Below, piece by piece: positions 1-7,344 of a DNA stretch of 10,481 bases. The number at the start of each line of letters is the position of its first letter. Positions within the stretch are counted from its first letter, which is position 1. Position numbers and translations under genes: made by a program. Origin of the DNA: Acidobacteriota bacterium. Its GTDB lineage: Bacteria > Acidobacteriota > UBA6911 > JACQSX01. Where the stretch lies: positions 1 through 10,481 of the forward strand of contig JACQGG010000190.1 in NCBI GenBank assembly GCA_016199665.1. The letters are read 5' to 3'. The notes beneath the pieces were generated by a model. The model ran no database searches and was not told the origin of the DNA. It saw only the letters and a program-made list of their open reading frames with translations.

Positions 1-582
1 CCCCATTTCCACCCGCACGAATCACCCTGGCTGATGGTGGGTCCACTGGTGGCGCTGGCGGTGTTGTCAGTGGTAGGCGGATATGTGATGGTGCCGGCGT
101 GGTTTCCGGTGGGCAGTCAGGGGTTGGAGCATTTTCTGGAACCGGCGCTGGAACACCAGTACGTGGCGGCGGTGGAACCGGCGGCCGGTCACGGGGTGGA
201 AATGGCGTTGACGGCAGTCTCGGTGGGGGTGGCGCTGCTGGGGGTGGGGCTGGCCTACTTTCTTTATCTGGTGAGGCCGGAAGTGCCCGGGCAACTGGCC
301 ACCCGGTTCAGGCTCCTCTACCAGACCCTTTTCCACAAGTACTACGTCGACGAGATCTATGACGCGGCCATCGTCAACCCGATCCAGCGAGTGTCCAGGT
401 CTCTTCTTTGGCGAAAAATCGACGTTGCGGCGATCGACGGCACAGTGGAAGAACTGGGCCTGCTGTTTCAAAGCGGAGGCGATCTGCTAAGACGAATGCA
501 AAGTGGTTACATGCGCACTTACGCAACCTGGATCCTGTTCGGAGCTTTTGTCGTTCTCCTCTATCTCGCGGCTCGATTCTGA
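1..582 (+). CDS. nuoL: NADH-quinone oxidoreductase subunit L, C-terminal fragment
   Basis: This is the last 193 codons of the largest antiporter-like subunit of complex I. The reading frame is open from base 1, so the 5' part lies outside the window. NuoL sits at the far end of the membrane arm. Its C-terminus forms the long lateral helix that runs along NuoM and NuoN, followed by a last membrane anchor. Visible here are HESPWLMVGPLVAL (about residues 6-19 of the fragment), a hydrophobic helix, a second helix ending in YFLYL, the typical KYYVDEIYDAAIV segment (about 112-124), an amphipathic stretch with IDGTVEELG and RRMQSGYMRTYA, and a final hydrophobic helix ending ARF. The lateral-helix region matches the family pattern well. 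The TGA stop shares its A with the ATG of nuoM. No key proton-channel residues fall in the visible part. Confidence 0.95.
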   Translation, partial: PHFHPHESPWLMVGPLVALAVLSVVGGYVMVPAWFPVGSQGLEHFLEPALEHQYVAAVEPAAGHGVEMALTAVSVGVALLGVGLAYFLYLVRPEVPGQLATRFRLLYQTLFHKYYVDEIYDAAIVNPIQRVSRSLLWRKIDVAAIDGTVEELGLLFQSGGDLLRRMQSGYMRTYATWILFGAFVVLLYLAARF

Positions 583-2108
583 TGCCTATCTTGAGCGCCC
601 TGATCTTGCTTACCGCACTGGGCGGCTGCCTGGTCCTGGCAGTTCCTGCATCGCGTCAGGGGTTGGCCAGGTTGATCGCGCTGGCCGCGGCTCTCCTGGT
701 CCTGATCCTGACGGTTGCGCTGTTTCTGCGCTTCGACTCCGGAGCCGCGGAGATGCAGTTTGTCGAGCACTATCGCTGGATCCGGGCGGGCTCCATCCAC
801 ATCGACTACCACGTGGGAATCGACGGCATCAGCCTGATGCTTATTCTTCTCACAGCGGTGATGACCCCGCTGGCAATGCTCGGCTCGTGGAAATCCGTTC
901 AGGAGAGGGTCAAGCCGTTTTTTGCACTACTGCTGTTTCTCCAGGCGGGCATCATCGGGGTCTTTGCCGCGCTGGATCTGATGCTGTTTTATTTCTTCTG
1001 GGAACTGACGCTTGTTCCCATGTATTTCTTGATCGGAATCTGGGGCTATGAACGGCGAATTTACGCGGCAGTGAAGTTCTTTCTCTACACCATGGCCGGA
1101 TCCCTGCTGATGCTGGCCGCCATCATTGCGCTCTACTTTTTTAACGGCGCCACGACCTTCAGCCTGCCCGAGATTGCCGGGAATGTTCAACAGCGATCGC
1201 TGCTTCTCCCTGCGGCGGTGGAAGTTCCGCTTTTTCTCGCCTTCTTCCTGGCGTTTGCCATCAAGATCCCGATTTTCCCGCTTCACACCTGGTTGCCGGA
1301 CGCGCACGTAGAGGCCCCGACGGCGGGATCGGTGCTGCTGGCAAGCATCCTGCTGAAGATGGGAGCCTACGGCCTGATCCGGTTCTGCCTGCCGCTGTTC
1401 CCCCGGAGCTGCATCCGGCTTGCGCCCGCCATCGTGGCGCTGGCGTTAATCGGAATCATCTATGGCGCTCTGGTGGCGATGGTACAGCCCGACCTGAAGA
1501 AGCTCATTGCCTATTCTTCCGTCAGCCATCTGGGATTTGTCGTGCTTGGAATCTTCAGCTTCAACAACGAGGGGCTGATGGGAGCCAATTATCAGATGTT
1601 GACCCATGGCGTCACCACCGGGGCATTGTTTCTTCTGGTCGGAATTCTCTACGAGCGACGGCACACGCGGCAGATTTCAGACTTCGGCGGCATCGCCCAC
1701 GTGATTCCGGTGTACAGCTCATTCTTTCTCCTCACCACGCTGGCTTCCATCGGTCTGCCTGGCCTGAACGGCTTTGTCGGCGAATGGCTGGTGCTGCAGG
1801 GAACGTTTCTTGTCAGTCCGAGATCGGCGGCGCTGGCGGCTACCGCCATGATTCTGTCTGCGACCTACATGCTCTGGATGTACCAGCGAGTGTTCTTCGG
1901 GAATCCGTCGGATTCCAATCGGCGGGTTCCGGATCTTAAACTGCGCGAGTACGCGATCCTCGTTCCCGCAGCAGTGCTGATGATCTGGATGGGAATGTAC
2001 TCGGCGACTTTTTTGAGAAGGATGGACACGGCGACGGCGCGAATTGTTTCCGATATTGAGGCGGTGCGACAGCAGATTAGCCCTACAATCTATCGGGTCA
2101 GCCGCTAG
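582..2108 (+). CDS. nuoM: NADH-quinone oxidoreductase subunit M (proton-pumping antiporter-like subunit)
   Basis: A 508-residue polytopic membrane protein, normal length for NuoM, one of three antiporter-like proton channels of complex I. Seen in the sequence: FFWELTLVPMYFLIG with Glu141, FAIKIPIFPLHTWLPDAH with Lys228, LLKMGAYGL with Lys259, KKLIAYSSVSHLGF, and LPGLNGFVGEW with Glu401. By alignment from memory these correspond to E. coli NuoM Glu144, Lys234, Lys265 and Glu407, so the channel should work. The start at 582 was chosen because MPILSALILL opens the first helix and its ATG overlaps the nuoL stop by one base (TGATG). An open extension back to 408 runs through nuoL coding sequence and is not credible. 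No clear Shine-Dalgarno sequence precedes the start, so translation is probably coupled to nuoL. Confidence 0.97.
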   Translation: MPILSALILLTALGGCLVLAVPASRQGLARLIALAAALLVLILTVALFLRFDSGAAEMQFVEHYRWIRAGSIHIDYHVGIDGISLMLILLTAVMTPLAMLGSWKSVQERVKPFFALLLFLQAGIIGVFAALDLMLFYFFWELTLVPMYFLIGIWGYERRIYAAVKFFLYTMAGSLLMLAAIIALYFFNGATTFSLPEIAGNVQQRSLLLPAAVEVPLFLAFFLAFAIKIPIFPLHTWLPDAHVEAPTAGSVLLASILLKMGAYGLIRFCLPLFPRSCIRLAPAIVALALIGIIYGALVAMVQPDLKKLIAYSSVSHLGFVVLGIFSFNNEGLMGANYQMLTHGVTTGALFLLVGILYERRHTRQISDFGGIAHVIPVYSSFFLLTTLASIGLPGLNGFVGEWLVLQGTFLVSPRSAALAATAMILSATYMLWMYQRVFFGNPSDSNRRVPDLKLREYAILVPAAVLMIWMGMYSATFLRRMDTATARIVSDIEAVRQQISPTIYRVSR

Positions 2109-2110
2109 CC

Positions 2111-3541
<1,431 letters not shown>

Positions 3542-3571
3542 ACGGACCCGCGGACAATCCCGGCACGGCAT

Positions 3572-3616
3572 GACGCGCAAAGGCGCAGCCAGGGGATGAC
3601 TCTCCCCCAGCGCGTC
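3572..3616. other. Nested inverted repeat after nuoN
   Basis: GACGCGC (3572-3578) pairs perfectly with GCGCGTC (3610-3616). Inside, GGGGA (3592-3596) pairs with TCCCC (3603-3607) over a 6-base loop. The structure is GC-rich and lies 31 bases after the nuoN stop, but no T-tract follows, so it is not a standard intrinsic terminator. It could protect the 3' end of the nuo mRNA, act as a Rho-linked pause, or be part of the intergenic repeat. Its role is inferred only. Confidence 0.4.
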
Positions 3617-3684
3617 CGGATGAAAAGGGAAACGATGCAATGGGAATCTTGTTGAAAAGGCAAGAGTCTTCCAACGACAACCGC
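3574..3684 (+). repeat. Eroded intergenic repeat, copy A (nuoN-greA spacer)
   Basis: This spacer resembles the one before ccmA (copy B, about 6806-7007). It holds CGCAAAG (3576-3582) followed by CGCAG (3584-3588). Its 3' end has AATCTT (3645-3650) and CAAGAGTCTTCCAAC (3661-3675). Copy B has AATCTT (6858-6863) and CAAGAGGCTTCCAAC (6873-6887), 14 of 15 bases identical, in the same order and orientation. The middle parts align poorly. The end of the copy reaches within a few bases of the greA start codon. Read as an old member of a dispersed intergenic repeat; a chance match is possible. Confidence 0.4.
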
Positions 3685-3685
3685 T

Positions 3686-4159
3686 ATGAAGGACGTCAAG
3701 AAAAAACTGGAAGATGAAATTCGGGTTCTGGAGGCGGAGCTGAAGATTGAACTCCCCCGGGCCATCCAGAAGGCGAGAGAGCATGGAGATCTTAGCGAGA
3801 ACGCGGAATACCATGCCGCCAAGGAGCGCCAGCGATTCGTGCAGGCCAAGGTTTCTCATTTGAGAGAGCGCCTGGCCAAGCTCTCTATGGTCAACCTCAA
3901 GAACATTCCCGAAGGAAAAGCGGCCTATGGGTCCACCGTGGTCGTGCGAGACACCGAGAGCGACAAACAGGCAACTTACAAGCTGGTGACCAGCGAAGAG
4001 GCGAATGCGGCCCTGGGCCTGATCTCCGTCAACTCCCCGGTCGGGCAAAGTCTTATGGGGCACGAAGAAGGAGACGAAGTGGAGGTCCATACTCCAGGCG
4101 GGAAAAAAACCTACGAAATCCTCAGGCTCACAACCATTCACCAGGAAGTGCAGGAGTAG
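3686..4159 (+). CDS. greA: Transcription elongation factor GreA
   Basis: A 157-residue protein of standard GreA/GreB length. GreA enters the secondary channel of RNA polymerase and triggers cleavage of the backtracked RNA 3' end, rescuing stalled complexes. Residues 1 to about 75 are the charged antiparallel coiled coil; its tip carries GDLSENAEYHAAKE with Asp35 and Glu38, the acidic pair (Asp41 and Glu44 in E. coli) that helps hold the catalytic Mg2+. The rest is the FKBP-like C-terminal domain, including YGSTVVV, the SPVGQSLMGHEEGDEV block (about 121-136) and a final GGKKTYEI strand. The N-terminus is a few residues shorter than in E. coli. ATG 3686 is the only ATG in frame after the upstream TGA at 3653. 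No Shine-Dalgarno sequence precedes it, which is unusual for a gene standing alone after a 144-base spacer. GreA rather than GreB is favoured by family resemblance. Confidence 0.95.
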   Translation: MKDVKKKLEDEIRVLEAELKIELPRAIQKAREHGDLSENAEYHAAKERQRFVQAKVSHLRERLAKLSMVNLKNIPEGKAAYGSTVVVRDTESDKQATYKLVTSEEANAALGLISVNSPVGQSLMGHEEGDEVEVHTPGGKKTYEILRLTTIHQEVQE

Positions 4160-4180
4160 AGGCGTCTATTCTTTTTTTCC
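4157..4180 (+). terminator. Weak candidate terminator of greA
   Basis: TAGA (4157-4160, including the greA stop codon) can pair with TCTA (4165-4168) over a GGCG loop, followed at once by TTCTTTTTTTCC. The T-tract is good but a 4-bp AT-rich stem is too weak for a confident call. The T-run also encodes the Lys-Lys-Glu end of the convergent small gene. Confidence 0.25.
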
Positions 4181-4483
4181 GTTTGAGAAATAGCGCTCAA
4201 CGACCGCGATTAAAATATTGAGCCGCTCGTCGGTTCTCTGTTGCGCCTGGGCCACGCGGTTGAAACCTTCCTCCGTCCGGCGCGCCAAGTCCTCCACAAT
4301 GCGCGCGGTTCGCAAGAGAAACTCACCGAGATCTCCGACGCGGCCGGATAGCTGCCCGACCTGCTCGGATAGCTGCCCGATCTGCTCGGAATGCCTTTCA
4401 ACGGTCGCCGTTAGCTGCGCCTGATGGCTGGCCAGGAATTCGATTTGCCGCTCTATCCTTTCAAATCGCTCTTCCGGCTGCAT
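4166..4483 (-). CDS. Small coiled-coil protein of unknown function
   Basis: A 105-residue soluble, charged protein with no signal peptide or membrane helix. I do not recognise a named family. Most of it should be helical: a start rich in Glu/Arg/Gln (MQPEERFERIERQ), then three consecutive heptads SEQIGQL, SEQVGQL, SGRVGDL (about residues 32-52), then a further amphipathic part with ARRTEEGFNRVAQAQQRTDERL and a C-terminal NGKKE. Such short coiled-coil proteins recur in acidobacterial and similar genomes, sometimes in many paralogues; this is recalled, not checked. The gene converges on greA with 6 bases between the stops. Its start follows a weak GAGG. Function is unknown; oligomerisation or scaffolding is only a guess from the coil. 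Confidence 0.75.
   Translation of the reverse strand: MQPEERFERIERQIEFLASHQAQLTATVERHSEQIGQLSEQVGQLSGRVGDLGEFLLRTARIVEDLARRTEEGFNRVAQAQQRTDERLNILIAVVERYFSNGKKE
4345..4390. repeat. 21-bp tandem repeat encoding heptads
   Basis: Two adjacent 21-bp units, 4345-4365 and 4366-4386, differ at one base, and CGGA at 4387-4390 begins a partial third. Each unit encodes one coiled-coil heptad (SEQ-I/V-GQL) of the small - strand gene, so the coil can change length by whole heptads without a frameshift. Confidence 0.85.
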
Positions 4484-4514
4484 GGCCTCATCTTAGCACC
4501 TTTGTTACACCGCC

Positions 4515-4570
4515 GGAGGATTTCCTCCACCATGCGTGCACGCGCAACCTCCTGAAGGAATCAGGTCAGG
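4515..4570. other. Cluster of short palindromes between ccmD and the small coiled-coil gene
   Basis: Within 56 bases lie GGAGGA-TT-TCCTCC (4515-4528), the perfect palindrome GCGTGCACGC (4534-4543), and CCTGA-AGGAA-TCAGG (4551-4565) followed by a second TCAGG (4566-4570). No T-tract follows on either strand. The cluster lies downstream of the ccm operon and upstream of the small coiled-coil gene, so it could affect mRNA decay or the promoter of that gene. No role can be shown. Confidence 0.35.
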
Positions 4571-4638
4571 ATCTGCGGCCTCATTGACTAGATCTAATGC
4601 ACCCGGTCTTGGCGTAACGCAGGGACTCCAGCGAAGAT

Positions 4639-4770
4639 TCACTTCGGCTCCTTGCCGGCCAAATTTCGCAGTTTTTCTTCAATCGCCTTCTGTTTTCGGT
4701 GCAGTGCAAAGATGTAGATAAAAAGGGCCGTCCAGACCAGCGAGTAAGCGGCGAAAAGGTAATAGTTCAT
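4639..4770 (-). CDS. ccmD: CcmD-like small membrane protein
   Basis: A 43-residue protein: MNYYLFAAYSLVWTALFIYIF as one membrane helix (about 3-22), then a basic cytoplasmic tail HRKQKAIEEKLRNLAGKEPK. CcmD proteins are short, poorly conserved single-span proteins that help CcmC hold and release holo-CcmE from the CcmABCD complex. The call rests on size, topology (helix followed by a charged tail with a short coil) and position straight after ccmC. The ATG overlaps the ccmC stop by 4 bases (ATGA, 4770-4767). Upstream extension in the same frame would run inside ccmC and was rejected. The TGA stop lies in the loop of a CGAAG/CTTCG hairpin (4632-4646), with no T-tract after it. It is the last gene of the cluster in this window. 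Confidence 0.8.
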   Translation of the reverse strand: MNYYLFAAYSLVWTALFIYIFALHRKQKAIEEKLRNLAGKEPK

Positions 4771-5423
4771 AGGTCCACCGATTTCAGAGAGATTTCGTAG
4801 TCCTGCCATTGCTGGCGCACACGCAGATCCAGCAGCACGACAAAAAAGAGCGTAAAAGCGGCCAGCGCCACAAAGAGCGCCGTTTTCATGGCCGGATCCA
4901 AATTCATGCTGCTGGAGGTGATCACCACCGGATGAATGGTGCGCCACCACCGGATCGACATGAACACGATGGGAACGTCAATGAAACCTATGATTCCAAA
5001 GACCGCCGATATCTTGTACTTCTTGTCGCTTTCCGCCATGTTGGAACGCAGCAACAGGTAGGAGACATAGATCAGCCAGAGAATCAAAAAGGTTGTGAGC
5101 CTGGGGTCCCAGGTCCACCAGGTGTTCCACACCGGCTTGGCCCAGAGCGGTCCGGTGATCAGCACCAGCGTGGCAAAAATGACGCCGATCTCGGCGCTGC
5201 TTGACGCCCACACATCATACTTTCGCTCTCCCGTCGCCAGATAGACGATGCTGAACACAAAGAGTATCAAGAACGCGAGCATGCACAGCCAGGCTGCCGA
5301 GAGGTGAAAATAAAAGATCCGCTGCACCTCCCCCATCTCTTTTTCCCTGGGAGCAAAAATGAAGGCGCAGTAAAGTGCCAGCAACATGGCCGGATACAGC
5401 AAAGCGAGAAGGAAAGCGCGCAT
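4767..5423 (-). CDS. ccmC: Haem exporter/haem handling protein CcmC
   Basis: A 218-residue membrane protein of the haem-handling (WWD domain) family. CcmC presents haem to CcmE on the outer face of the inner membrane and forms the CcmE-haem adduct with CcmD. Six hydrophobic helices are visible. The tryptophan-rich loop runs from Trp94 to Asp106 (WAKPVWNTWWTWD). The two flanking haem-ligand histidines are His40 (FYFHLSAAW) and His164 (RWWRTIHP), corresponding to E. coli His60 and His184. It is somewhat shorter than E. coli CcmC (about 245), mostly at the N-terminus. The start ATG directly abuts the ccmB TAA with no gap; AGGTGA a few bases before it, inside ccmB, can serve as a ribosome binding site. 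The domain by itself could suggest a CcsA-type protein, but length and context make CcmC clear. Confidence 0.95.
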   Translation of the reverse strand: MRAFLLALLYPAMLLALYCAFIFAPREKEMGEVQRIFYFHLSAAWLCMLAFLILFVFSIVYLATGERKYDVWASSSAEIGVIFATLVLITGPLWAKPVWNTWWTWDPRLTTFLILWLIYVSYLLLRSNMAESDKKYKISAVFGIIGFIDVPIVFMSIRWWRTIHPVVITSSSMNLDPAMKTALFVALAAFTLFFVVLLDLRVRQQWQDYEISLKSVDL

Positions 5424-6104
5424 TTAGTCACCTAGCACATAATCAAAAATCACCAGCGCGGCGGTCAGGAAAATCACGTCGAAGACAAGCAACAGGGTCA
5501 GCCAGTGCCAGTTCTCGATATCGCCGCTGATCTTGATCGCCTGCTCCGTCAACTGCACGGCGACAATCAAGACCGGAATAATAATGGGATACATCATGAT
5601 GGACAACGCCACTTCGCGCAACTTTGAACTTTCGGCCATGGCGGAAAAAAGTGTGCCCACAGAGGCGAGCCCCAGCGCGGTCAGCAGGCAGATAACCGGA
5701 AACAGCCAGAAGCGCCAGGTGACAGTGAGGTCGAAAAACACCACAAACAATGGAAAGATGAGTAGCATCAGCAGCACGATGATCAACAGGTTGCTCAGAA
5801 ACTTGCCCAGGAAAACCCAGCCGGGATCGAGCGGCAGCAGCGACAGCGCTTCGATCGCTTGGTCGGCGCTTTCCCGCTGAAATGTCCGGCCCAGTGTCAG
5901 CACCGAGGCAAACGCAATGGCAATCCAAAATATGGCCGCTCTTCCCTGCCGCAGCGCATCCGATGACGGATCAAACCCGAACGTGAAAAGGAGCAGGACC
6001 ACCAGACAAAAAAAGAGATTGGACAAGAATCCCTCCTTGCTGCGAAATTCCAGCAGCAAGTCCTTTTTCATAATGGCGATTGCAACCCTGGCGCCGAGAC
6101 TCAC
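5424..6104 (-). CDS. ccmB: Haem exporter permease CcmB
   Basis: A 226-residue integral membrane protein, the permease partner of CcmA. CcmA2B with CcmC uses ATP hydrolysis to release holo-CcmE from CcmC. Six membrane helices are visible at about 27-43, 56-73, 102-123, 133-155, 169-186 and 201-220. The conserved cytoplasmic stretch FQRESADQAIEALSLLPLDP (about 75-94) follows helix 2. I chose the GTG at 6104 because it overlaps the ccmA TGA as GTGA, the same style as other junctions in this cluster, and because the N-terminus (VSLGARVAIAIMKKDLLLEFRS, initiator read as Met) and total length match CcmB. An internal ATG (6071) would remove the usual first helix start. A longer open frame to 6251 runs inside ccmA and was rejected. 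Confidence 0.93.
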   Translation of the reverse strand: MSLGARVAIAIMKKDLLLEFRSKEGFLSNLFFCLVVLLLFTFGFDPSSDALRQGRAAIFWIAIAFASVLTLGRTFQRESADQAIEALSLLPLDPGWVFLGKFLSNLLIIVLLMLLIFPLFVVFFDLTVTWRFWLFPVICLLTALGLASVGTLFSAMAESSKLREVALSIMMYPIIIPVLIVAVQLTEQAIKISGDIENWHWLTLLLVFDVIFLTAALVIFDYVLGD

Positions 6105-6766
6105 GTTGATGCGCCCCCCGGCGCCGGCGGCGCCGGGCCGGCCTCCGTTTCTTTGATCCGGCCGTGGCTCACCCGGTAGGCCCGGCTCGCCAGCGGCCAG
6201 CTCAGCTCCAACTGGTGGGTAACCAGGACGACGGTTTTTTCGCGAATCCACTGAAGAAACGTCTGCACAAAGGAGCCGTCCAGCGCGTTGAAGGGCTCAT
6301 CGAGCAGGAGGATCTCCGGGTCATGCAGCAGCAGGCGCGCGATGGCAAGCCGCTGCTTCATCCCTGCCGAATAAAACCGAACCCGCCGCCGGCAAGCGTC
6401 CCGATCCAATCCAACTTGTTCCAGCCAGTGACCGGAGCGCTCACACGAAATACCCCGCAGCGCGCTGAAAAAGGCCAAGTTCTCCTCGCCGGTGAGGTCC
6501 GGATAGAGCGAGGTAGAGTGTCCCAGGTATCCCATCTTGCGCCGGTAGTCATTGACACCGTCGCGACTGCCATAAAAAAGGACGGAACCGGAAGTGGGGG
6601 AACTGAGTGAGGCGATGATCCTGAGAAGCGTCGACTTGCCGGCGCCGTTCGGTCCGAAGAACAGGATGCGCTCGCCGGCCACGAGGCTGAACTGCACTTC
6701 CGTCAGGACCGGCCAGGTCCCGAACACTTTGCCCACGCCGGACAACTGCACAATGGGTGAAGTCAT
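6101..6766 (-). CDS. ccmA: Haem exporter ATP-binding protein CcmA
   Basis: A 221-residue ABC ATPase of the CcmA family. It powers the CcmABCD complex at the cytoplasmic side. Walker A is GPNGAGKST (38-46), the signature is YSAGMKQR (132-139), Walker B is EILLLDEP (151-158), the D-loop has ALD (161-163), and the switch His is His184 in VLVTHQ. The Q-loop position reads YLGHS with His83 instead of Gln, which is common in CcmA. The start at 6766 gives MTSPIVQLSGVGKVFG, a good family N-terminus; an ATG at 6781 (MGEVP, 5 residues longer) is possible. Neither has a clear ribosome binding site. The 6766 start codon lies in the loop of an 11-bp inverted repeat. It is the first gene of the second half of the ccm cluster and overlaps ccmB by 4 bases. 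Confidence 0.95.
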   Translation of the reverse strand: MTSPIVQLSGVGKVFGTWPVLTEVQFSLVAGERILFFGPNGAGKSTLLRIIASLSSPTSGSVLFYGSRDGVNDYRRKMGYLGHSTSLYPDLTGEENLAFFSALRGISCERSGHWLEQVGLDRDACRRRVRFYSAGMKQRLAIARLLLHDPEILLLDEPFNALDGSFVQTFLQWIREKTVVLVTHQLELSWPLASRAYRVSHGRIKETEAGPAPPAPGGAST

Positions 6767-6781
6767 GGGAACTTCACCCAT
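6753..6781 (-). promoter_or_regulatory. Inverted repeat enclosing the ccmA start codon
   Basis: ATGGGTGAAGT (6753-6763 on +) and ACTTCACCCAT (6771-6781) are perfect reverse complements, 11 bp, over a 7-base loop CATGGGA. In the ccmA mRNA the loop contains the AUG at 6766, and the alternative AUG at 6781 is the first base triplet of the stem. The hairpin would change access of the ribosome to either start, or may be an operator-like dyad. The pairing is seen directly; its function is inferred. Confidence 0.55.
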
Positions 6782-6805
6782 CCGGCACAACATCCAAAAG
6801 AGCCC

Positions 6806-7007
6806 ACGCAAACGCCGAGGTCGCGGAGTTTCGCTGAGACGGCAAGCTCAACGACAAAATCTTTGTAAAAAACAAGAGGCTTCCAACCCGTTACGCGAAG
6901 AGCGCAAAGATGCATCGGCACTTTTCTCTGCGGCAGCAAGCGGGATTCAAAGGCCGCCGATAACGGGGGAGGGGCAGGAATTGCAGCTTCGCAAATTTTG
7001 CGCCGAG
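6806..7007 (+). repeat. Intergenic CGCnGAG/CGCAAAG repeat, copy B (gap before ccmA)
   Basis: The 257-base gap between the ccmI-like gene and ccmA contains no convincing gene. It holds a series of related heptamers on the + strand: CGCCGAG (6813-6819), CGCGGAG (6822-6828), CGCTGAG (6832-6838), CGCGAAG (6894-6900), CGCAAAG (6903-6909) and CGCCGAG (7001-7007), many spaced 9-10 bases apart. Between the groups is an A/T-richer part with CAAGAGGCTTCCAAC (6873-6887), almost identical to the spacer before greA. Degenerate intergenic repeats of this type are, from memory, frequent in acidobacterial and some deltaproteobacterial genomes. A small odd palindrome CGCAAATTTTGCG (6990-7002) lies within it. 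Confidence 0.5.
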
Positions 7008-7023
7008 ATTTCTCCACGCGTGC

Positions 7024-7344
7024 TCATGTCTTCTTGACGGACTTCTTGTCGCTCTGTCTGATTGAGGCGTGCACGTCTTCGATTTTCTTCAGCACCTCAA
7101 TCGCCTTATTTTCCGATTCCTGCTTCAGCATTTCGTAGTCCGGGCGGGAAAGCTTCCCCATGCGGACTTCCAGCTCAATGTCCTTCAGCGACAGGTACGC
7201 CTCCTCTTTCTCGTTCAAGAGCTCATCCAGCTTGCTTTGCGCCCGAATCGCAGCAGCGGAGGCTTGCGGCGGCGGCCGGAAAAAGGGATACGCGATAAAG
7301 AGGAGCAGCGTTACAAAAAGCAGAGCGGCGACCAGTTCGATCAA
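7024..7344 (-). CDS. Short CcmI-like membrane-anchored coiled-coil protein
   Basis: A 106-residue protein with an N-terminal membrane helix (MIELVAALLFVTLLLFIAY, 1-19), a proline-rich turn, and a helical part containing EKEEAYLSLKDIELEVRMGK and LSRPDYEML (about 45-73). This pattern (membrane helix, then a KDIE/KDLE-x-GK-LS-x-DY coil) resembles the N-terminal part of CcmI, the protein that guides apocytochrome c to CcmF/H. The periplasmic TPR domain of full CcmI is absent and the tail is basic (DKKSVKKT). The start is a TTG at 7344 that overlaps the ccmH TGA as TTGA. Position directly after ccmH supports a role in the haem ligation module. CcmI is an inference from the short motif and context, so no symbol is given. 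Confidence 0.75.
   Translation of the reverse strand: MIELVAALLFVTLLLFIAYPFFRPPPQASAAAIRAQSKLDELLNEKEEAYLSLKDIELEVRMGKLSRPDYEMLKQESENKAIEVLKKIEDVHASIRQSDKKSVKKT

Noticed and set aside
408..581. Longer nuoM open frame starting at 408
   Set aside because: It lies inside nuoL in another frame, encodes a basic, non-hydrophobic stretch, and NuoM with the 582 start has the normal length.
6990..7002. CGCAAATTTTGCG as terminator of the ccmI-like gene
   Set aside because: With a 1-base centre it cannot form a normal hairpin loop without losing pairs, and no T-tract follows on the - strand.
6767..7023. Possible small genes or a separate ccmA promoter in the gap before ccmA
   Set aside because: Open frames here (for example - strand 6763-7017) have no ribosome binding site or domain, and the sequence is repeat-like. 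I found no -35/-10 pair with proper spacing good enough to call.
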